A DNA stretch of 16,992 nucleotides from contig WQSV01000012.1 of assembly GCA_009787685.1 (NCBI GenBank), positions 1,045 to 18,036 of the forward strand, in the 5' to 3' direction. Below the pieces are notes generated by a model. It did not search any database, was not told where the DNA came from, and saw only the letters and a program-made list of their open reading frames with translations. A program made the position numbers and the translations under genes. Below, one piece after another: positions 14,356 through 16,992 of the stretch; the stretch's first letter is position 1, and each line of letters begins with the position of its first letter. Origin of the DNA: Bacillota bacterium. Its GTDB lineage: Bacteria > Bacillota > Clostridia > Christensenellales > Pumilibacteraceae.

Positions 14356-14385
14356 ATTATAAATCTTTTTTTACTCATTTGTCAA
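14356..14385 (-). promoter_or_regulatory. Consensus promoter of the CrtO-like gene, -35 inside the repeat array
   Basis: On the minus strand a perfect TTGACA (14385-14380), an 18-nt spacer and a perfect TATAAT (14361-14356). Predicted start near 14349, leader ~57 nt. The TTGACA comes from the TTGTCAA-type linker that recurs in the 74-bp array. Confidence 0.75.
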
Positions 14386-14980
14386 GCATTTTCAATGCTT
14401 TTGTCAGAGAATATCATATAGTAGCAGTTTCCGTCAAACGGGTCGAAGACCCTTGTCAACAGTCTTCGACTGCTTTGTCGAATTCTGCTCGTATTCGCAC
14501 TCTTCGTCAAGCGGGTCGAAGACCCTTGTCAAGCATCTTCGATGCTCTTGTCGGAGATTGCTATTATTAGGAACATCCCCACAAACGGGTCGAAGACCCT
14601 TGTCGAGTATCTTTGATACTTTTGTCGGGCTCTGCTAATATTTACACTCTCCGTCAAGAGGGTCGAAGACCCCTTGTCAACAGTCTTCGACTGTTCTGTT
14701 GGGTTCTGCTTGCATTCGCATTCAGCATCAAACGAGTCGAAGACCCCTTGTCAAGGGTTTTCAATGCTTTTTTTGGATTTTACTTATACTTGCACTCTTT
14801 GATGAAGTAGTTGAAGACCCTTATCAAGCATCTTCGATGCCTTTGTCGGAGGTTTTTTTGTAAGAACAGTCTCCCACAGAAGGGCTGAAAGCCCTTATCA
14901 AACATCTTTGATGACTTTTTTAACGAATTTCATGCAACAGCAGTTTCTCACAATAAAAGGGTCTAAGACCCTTTTGCAAC
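14380..14980. repeat. Tandem array of ~74-bp units, each with two small hairpins
   Basis: Hairpin 1 (consensus GGGTC-GAA-GACCC) starts at 14440, 14513, 14587, 14660, 14734, 14808, 14882 and 14959, a spacing of 73-77. Hairpin 2 (stem-TTC-stem) starts near 14386, 14460, 14533, 14606, 14681, 14753, 14828 and 14901. The linker between them is usually TTGTCAA, and a less conserved ~30-nt tail ends near GCACTCT. Stem sequences change in a compensating way: CAGTC/GACTG, GCATC/GATGC, GTATC/GATAC and GCATT/AATGC in hairpin 2; GGGTC/GACCC and GGGCT/AGCCC in hairpin 1. Units at the right end are the most divergent. The period is not a multiple of 3, and plus-strand reading frames through it are by-products. 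No protein gene lies in 14293-14962. Confidence 0.9.
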
Positions 14981-16081
14981 AAGTTCGTTGATTGGAACTT
15001 TGAAGTTTTTGCTGATTAGTTGGTTTGATTCTGAGCATTTTATTGTTTTCGCTCGGTGGTTCTTAAGAAGGCAAACGATGTTATAGACATCGACCCAGAT
15101 TTCTTTAGACCCTTTTTCTTGAGATGGGTCGAATATTAATTGAAGTCCAAGATGGAGATGAGGTTTTCCAGTTTTGAGATTGGTGTCTTCCAGTCGCGAA
15201 TAACCTGTGTTGCCGAGGTAGCCAACTATTTCACCAGCTTTGACGCTGTCGCCGATTTCAAGATGTTTTGGATATGGATGTCCCTTTCTTAGATGTGCGT
15301 AATAATAGTAGCGCTTTGAGTCATGAGAGCGTATTCCAACTCGCCACCCGCCGTATTGATTCCACCCAAGTTCGGTGATTGTTCCGCCCTCAATTGCGAT
15401 TATTGGAGTTCCAACAGAGCCATACATGTCATGACCGAGATGTTTTCTTTTGAATCCATAATCCCTTGAATTTCCAAAATCATCATAATGAGAATAGTGA
15501 TATCCATTTGCAAGAGGGAAAAATGTCATCACTCCGAACTTTTCATCGCCGTTTTCATCAATATAGTTTCCGACAAAATTTTCGAAAATCGCGGTGTAGG
15601 CCTCAAGATAATAGTTGAAGTATTTGTTGCCTGTGTAATGACTTTCGATTGTGTTGCCTTTTTCAAATTCTTCGACAAGTTTTTTTAGGCGAGCATGGTC
15701 AGATTTGAAATTAAAATCATTTCCGTTTTTTGTCGCAAGATAGGCAAGAGCGGAAATGAAACTGAACTTCTTCCCCTCTTTTTGGTGTTTTATTTCAAGC
15801 TCAATTGCTTTTTTCATTATTTCGCTTGAAGCATTGAGATCAACCCATTTGATATGGTCACTTTGATTGCTTTCTTGATAGAGATAATTTTCTTCATAGA
15901 GATAATTTTCTTCGTTATTTGAGACTGTTGTGTTTGCGTTATCAGTTGAACCAGTCGACTCGATTGAAAGGGAAAATCCCGTCATCGCAAAAAGAGCAAC
16001 GAGAAAAAGGCAAATTGCCATGGTTATTTTCTTCAAGAAATTAAATTTGTTCACCCAAGTAGTTTGTGTGTTTGACAACAT
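14963..16081 (-). CDS. Secreted M23-family (LytM-type) metallopeptidase
   Basis: A 372-aa exported protein expected to cut peptide cross-links in peptidoglycan, or to regulate such cutting. A basic N-terminus and hydrophobic segment (about 18-38, KKITMAICLFLVALFAMTGF) form a signal peptide or anchor. A low-complexity Ser/Asn/Glu linker follows, then a ~130-residue region of unknown type. The M23 domain lies at ~205-320: HLGHD gives His214 and Asp218, then GTPIIAIEGGTI, YYYYAHL, GDSVKAGEIVGYLGNTG, and HLHLG with His308 and His310. All zinc and catalytic motifs are present, so it should be active. The C-terminal tail (LVAKGS) is encoded by the last unit of the hairpin array, with the TAG stop in a hairpin loop. 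No Shine-Dalgarno precedes the ATG, and promoter geometry suggests a leader of only a few bases. Confidence 0.9.
   Translation of the reverse strand: MLSNTQTTWVNKFNFLKKITMAICLFLVALFAMTGFSLSIESTGSTDNANTTVSNNEENYLYEENYLYQESNQSDHIKWVDLNASSEIMKKAIELEIKHQKEGKKFSFISALAYLATKNGNDFNFKSDHARLKKLVEEFEKGNTIESHYTGNKYFNYYLEAYTAIFENFVGNYIDENGDEKFGVMTFFPLANGYHYSHYDDFGNSRDYGFKRKHLGHDMYGSVGTPIIAIEGGTITELGWNQYGGWRVGIRSHDSKRYYYYAHLRKGHPYPKHLEIGDSVKAGEIVGYLGNTGYSRLEDTNLKTGKPHLHLGLQLIFDPSQEKGSKEIWVDVYNIVCLLKNHRAKTIKCSESNQLISKNFKVPINELVAKGS
15878..15913. repeat. Perfect 18-bp tandem duplication inside the M23 gene
   Basis: Two identical 18-bp copies (15878-15895 and 15896-15913) encode a repeated six-residue block, seen in the protein as ENYLYEENYLYQ. 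The duplication is in frame and lies in the linker after the signal peptide. Confidence 0.9.
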
Positions 16082-16093
16082 AAATATGCGATT

Positions 16094-16122
16094 TTATTAG
16101 CAGTTAAGGTGTTGATTATCAA
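16094..16122 (-). promoter_or_regulatory. Candidate promoter and palindromic operator of the M23 gene
   Basis: On the minus strand TTGATA (16122-16117), 17 nt, then TAATAA (16099-16094) preceded by TGC; an alternative -10 TAAAAT is at 16096-16091. A perfect 13-bp palindrome GTTGATTATCAAC (plus strand from 16111) covers the -35. The expected start is only ~3-6 nt before the ATG at 16081. Confidence 0.45.
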
Positions 16123-16123
16123 C

Positions 16124-16153
16124 AAAAAAAGGACGCGCTTGCGTCCTTTTTTT
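16124..16153 (-). terminator. Intrinsic terminator of the lipoprotein gene
   Basis: Perfect 13-bp stem (16124-16136 with 16141-16153), GCTT-type loop, A7 and T7 flanks, GGACGC/GCGTCC core. It ends the minus-strand lipoprotein transcript and insulates the M23 gene. Confidence 0.92.
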
Positions 16154-16160
16154 GTTTGTG

Positions 16161-16691
16161 TTATTGTTCAAAGACTAGTTCAAATTCTGCAAAAACCACT
16201 CTTCTGTCTTCTCCGTTGATGTGTCTTAGTTCAACAAATGAGATCGTGATGATTAGGTCATTTTCATAGAATTTTAATTCTCTGATGTGCCAATCACCCG
16301 CGGTCATTCCCTCTTCACTTGGGTCATCAATGATTCCGCCTTGGATGATGTTGATTGGGCGATAAACATCGTTATATTCTTCAATTCGAATATTTCCCCA
16401 TCCCGGACCCGCTCTGTTTGTCCAGATAACTGTTGCATCACCTTCGCGCATATTTTCTTCATCGACAACGACTCTTAAAACTGTCCCTGCAAAGTGACTT
16501 GTTATTACTGTTTGCCTTGCTTCAATTTGTTCATTTGTTTCAAGCCAATCAGCAACATAAACTCTTCCTCTAAAGATGAAATCCCCATTTTCAGCACGAG
16601 AGTAAGGAGAGCCACCGCAAGCAGTCGCAACAAGGATAAATGATGTCATAATGACTAGTGTTAAAAGTATTTTCAAAATTTTATTCTTCAT
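16161..16691 (-). CDS. Lipoprotein of unknown function
   Basis: A 176-aa protein with a lipoprotein signal peptide: basic MKNKILK, a hydrophobic stretch, then lipobox VATAC with the lipidated Cys at residue 25. The mature part (~150 aa) starts GGSPYSRAENG and is rich in acidic and aromatic residues with alternating hydrophobics. This suggests a small beta-rich extracellular domain. Blocks such as FRGRVYVADWLETNEQ and GDATVIWTNRAGPGWGNI may form a beta barrel or OB-like fold, but no family was recognised. AAGGAG at 16701-16706, 9 nt upstream, fixes the ATG. The first 11 nt of the gene overlap the 3' end of the upstream partial gene, so the two are co-transcribed and probably translationally coupled. 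It is anchored to the outer face of the membrane. Function unknown. Confidence 0.85.
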   Translation of the reverse strand: MKNKILKILLTLVIMTSFILVATACGGSPYSRAENGDFIFRGRVYVADWLETNEQIEARQTVITSHFAGTVLRVVVDEENMREGDATVIWTNRAGPGWGNIRIEEYNDVYRPINIIQGGIIDDPSEEGMTAGDWHIRELKFYENDLIITISFVELRHINGEDRRVVFAEFELVFEQ

Positions 16692-16992
16692 TGTTCTCTT
16701 CTCCTTTTGTTTCTTTTTTCACAGTCGGCTTTTTAGTCGCTGGTTTTTTCGCGATTGTTGTTCCTGTTGGTTTTTTTGCAGGAGCTTTTGTGACAGTTGA
16801 TTTTGTTGTCGCTGGTTTTTTTGCGGGTGTTTTTTTGACTGGGTCTGGCACAACTATTGACTCTTCTTGAGTTGTCACTGCTTCATCGGTTGAAGCTGGT
16901 TCGACAATTTCAACTGTTGACTGTTCAGTTTGCAACTCCTCTTCAGACGGGCGGTCGATGCCTTCCCCCATATTTGTTGACTCTTCTGTCGA
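16681..16992 (-). CDS. C-terminal tail of an unidentified protein, Lys/Pro/Ala/Thr-rich; 5' end outside the window
   Basis: The frame is open to the right edge (the upstream codons read STEESTN before Met), so this is the last 103 residues of a larger protein, not a small gene starting at 16971. It has an acidic, Ser/Thr/Glu-rich half (about residues 1-55) followed by a basic half with repeated KKPA/KKPT blocks (for example TPAKKPATTKSTV, APAKKPTGTT, AKKPATKKPTVKK). It ends in a short acidic GEENNEE. The basic part resembles histone-H1-like or PAKKA-type tails that bind nucleic acid or polyanionic cell-wall polymers. The acidic-then-basic design and the lipoprotein partner also fit a cytosolic or wall-facing low-complexity tail. 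The identity of the body of the protein cannot be told. The stop lies 11 nt inside the lipoprotein gene. Confidence 0.75.
   Translation of the reverse strand, partial: STEESTNMGEGIDRPSEEELQTEQSTVEIVEPASTDEAVTTQEESIVVPDPVKKTPAKKPATTKSTVTKAPAKKPTGTTIAKKPATKKPTVKKETKGEENNEE

Noticed and set aside
14340..14810. Plus-strand open frames through the hairpin array encoding repeated peptides such as GRRPLSSIFD
   Set aside because: The 74-bp period is not a multiple of 3, so the peptide repeats switch frames between units; no ribosome site or stable composition. They are by-products of the DNA repeat.
14380..14980. CRISPR array or integron attC array
   Set aside because: There are no unique spacers of constant length between identical repeats; the whole 74-bp unit is repeated and diverged. 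No cas or integrase gene and no attC core sites were seen.
16681..16971. Complete 96-aa gene starting at the ATG at 16971
   Set aside because: The same frame stays open upstream to the window edge with similar acidic composition, and no ribosome site precedes this ATG; treated as the tail of a larger gene.

Overview
The window is AT-rich DNA with Gram-positive-type gene content: RecD2-type helicase, MurC, AdhE, RNase J, TrmR plus U32 peptidase, and a lipobox lipoprotein. Intrinsic hairpin terminators with A/T-run flanks are frequent, and promoters look like sigma-A sites. Best guess is a low-GC Bacillota of the Clostridia/Christensenellales type; nothing visible fixes the genus. All coding fits the standard code. 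No rRNA, tRNA, CRISPR array, transposase or phage gene was recognised.

Layout. 1-1685 (-): 5' three quarters of a recD2 helicase, running off the left edge. 1850-5918 (+): murC, then adhE with its own promoter and terminator. 6167-6571 (-): an unrecognised 134-aa protein. 6572-7113: AT-rich gene-free DNA with four same-strand DnaA-box-like 9-mers and two stem-loops, which looks origin-like. 7114-8589 (+): two membrane-protein genes, a small unknown one and a TMEM164/YwaF-like one. Each has a promoter placed so that the transcript should start on or next to the ATG. 8641-12198 (-): an rnj-trmR-trhP-like operon joining RNase J to two enzymes of wobble-uridine (5-hydroxy/5-methoxyuridine) modification. 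12217-12708: repeat-rich gap with the rnj promoter and leader, a 32-nt-arm inverted repeat, and one copy of an ~80-bp repeated element. 12709-14292 (-): an NDP-sugar pyrophosphorylase-like gene and a CrtO-like membrane acyltransferase gene. 14380-14980: about eight ~74-bp units, each holding two small hairpins. 14963-16992 (-): a secreted M23 metallopeptidase, a lipoprotein, and the Lys/Pro/Ala/Thr-rich tail of a gene running off the right edge.

Genes that may work together: murC, the sugar nucleotidyltransferase, the M23 peptidase and perhaps the CrtO-like acyltransferase serve the cell envelope. rnj, trmR and the U32 gene form an RNA processing and modification operon.

Most unusual is the non-coding DNA. 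(1) The 74-bp tandem array shows compensatory changes in hairpin stems, supplies the -35 box of the neighbouring gene, and its last unit contains the stop codon of the M23 gene. (2) Degenerate 7-bp tandem repeats form inverted-repeat arms at four intergenic sites, twice holding a gene's stop codon. (3) There is a DnaA-box cluster with no dnaA in view. (4) Two distant sites share an element with conserved ends, a variable middle and near-equal length. These were read by eye; no search or folding program was run.
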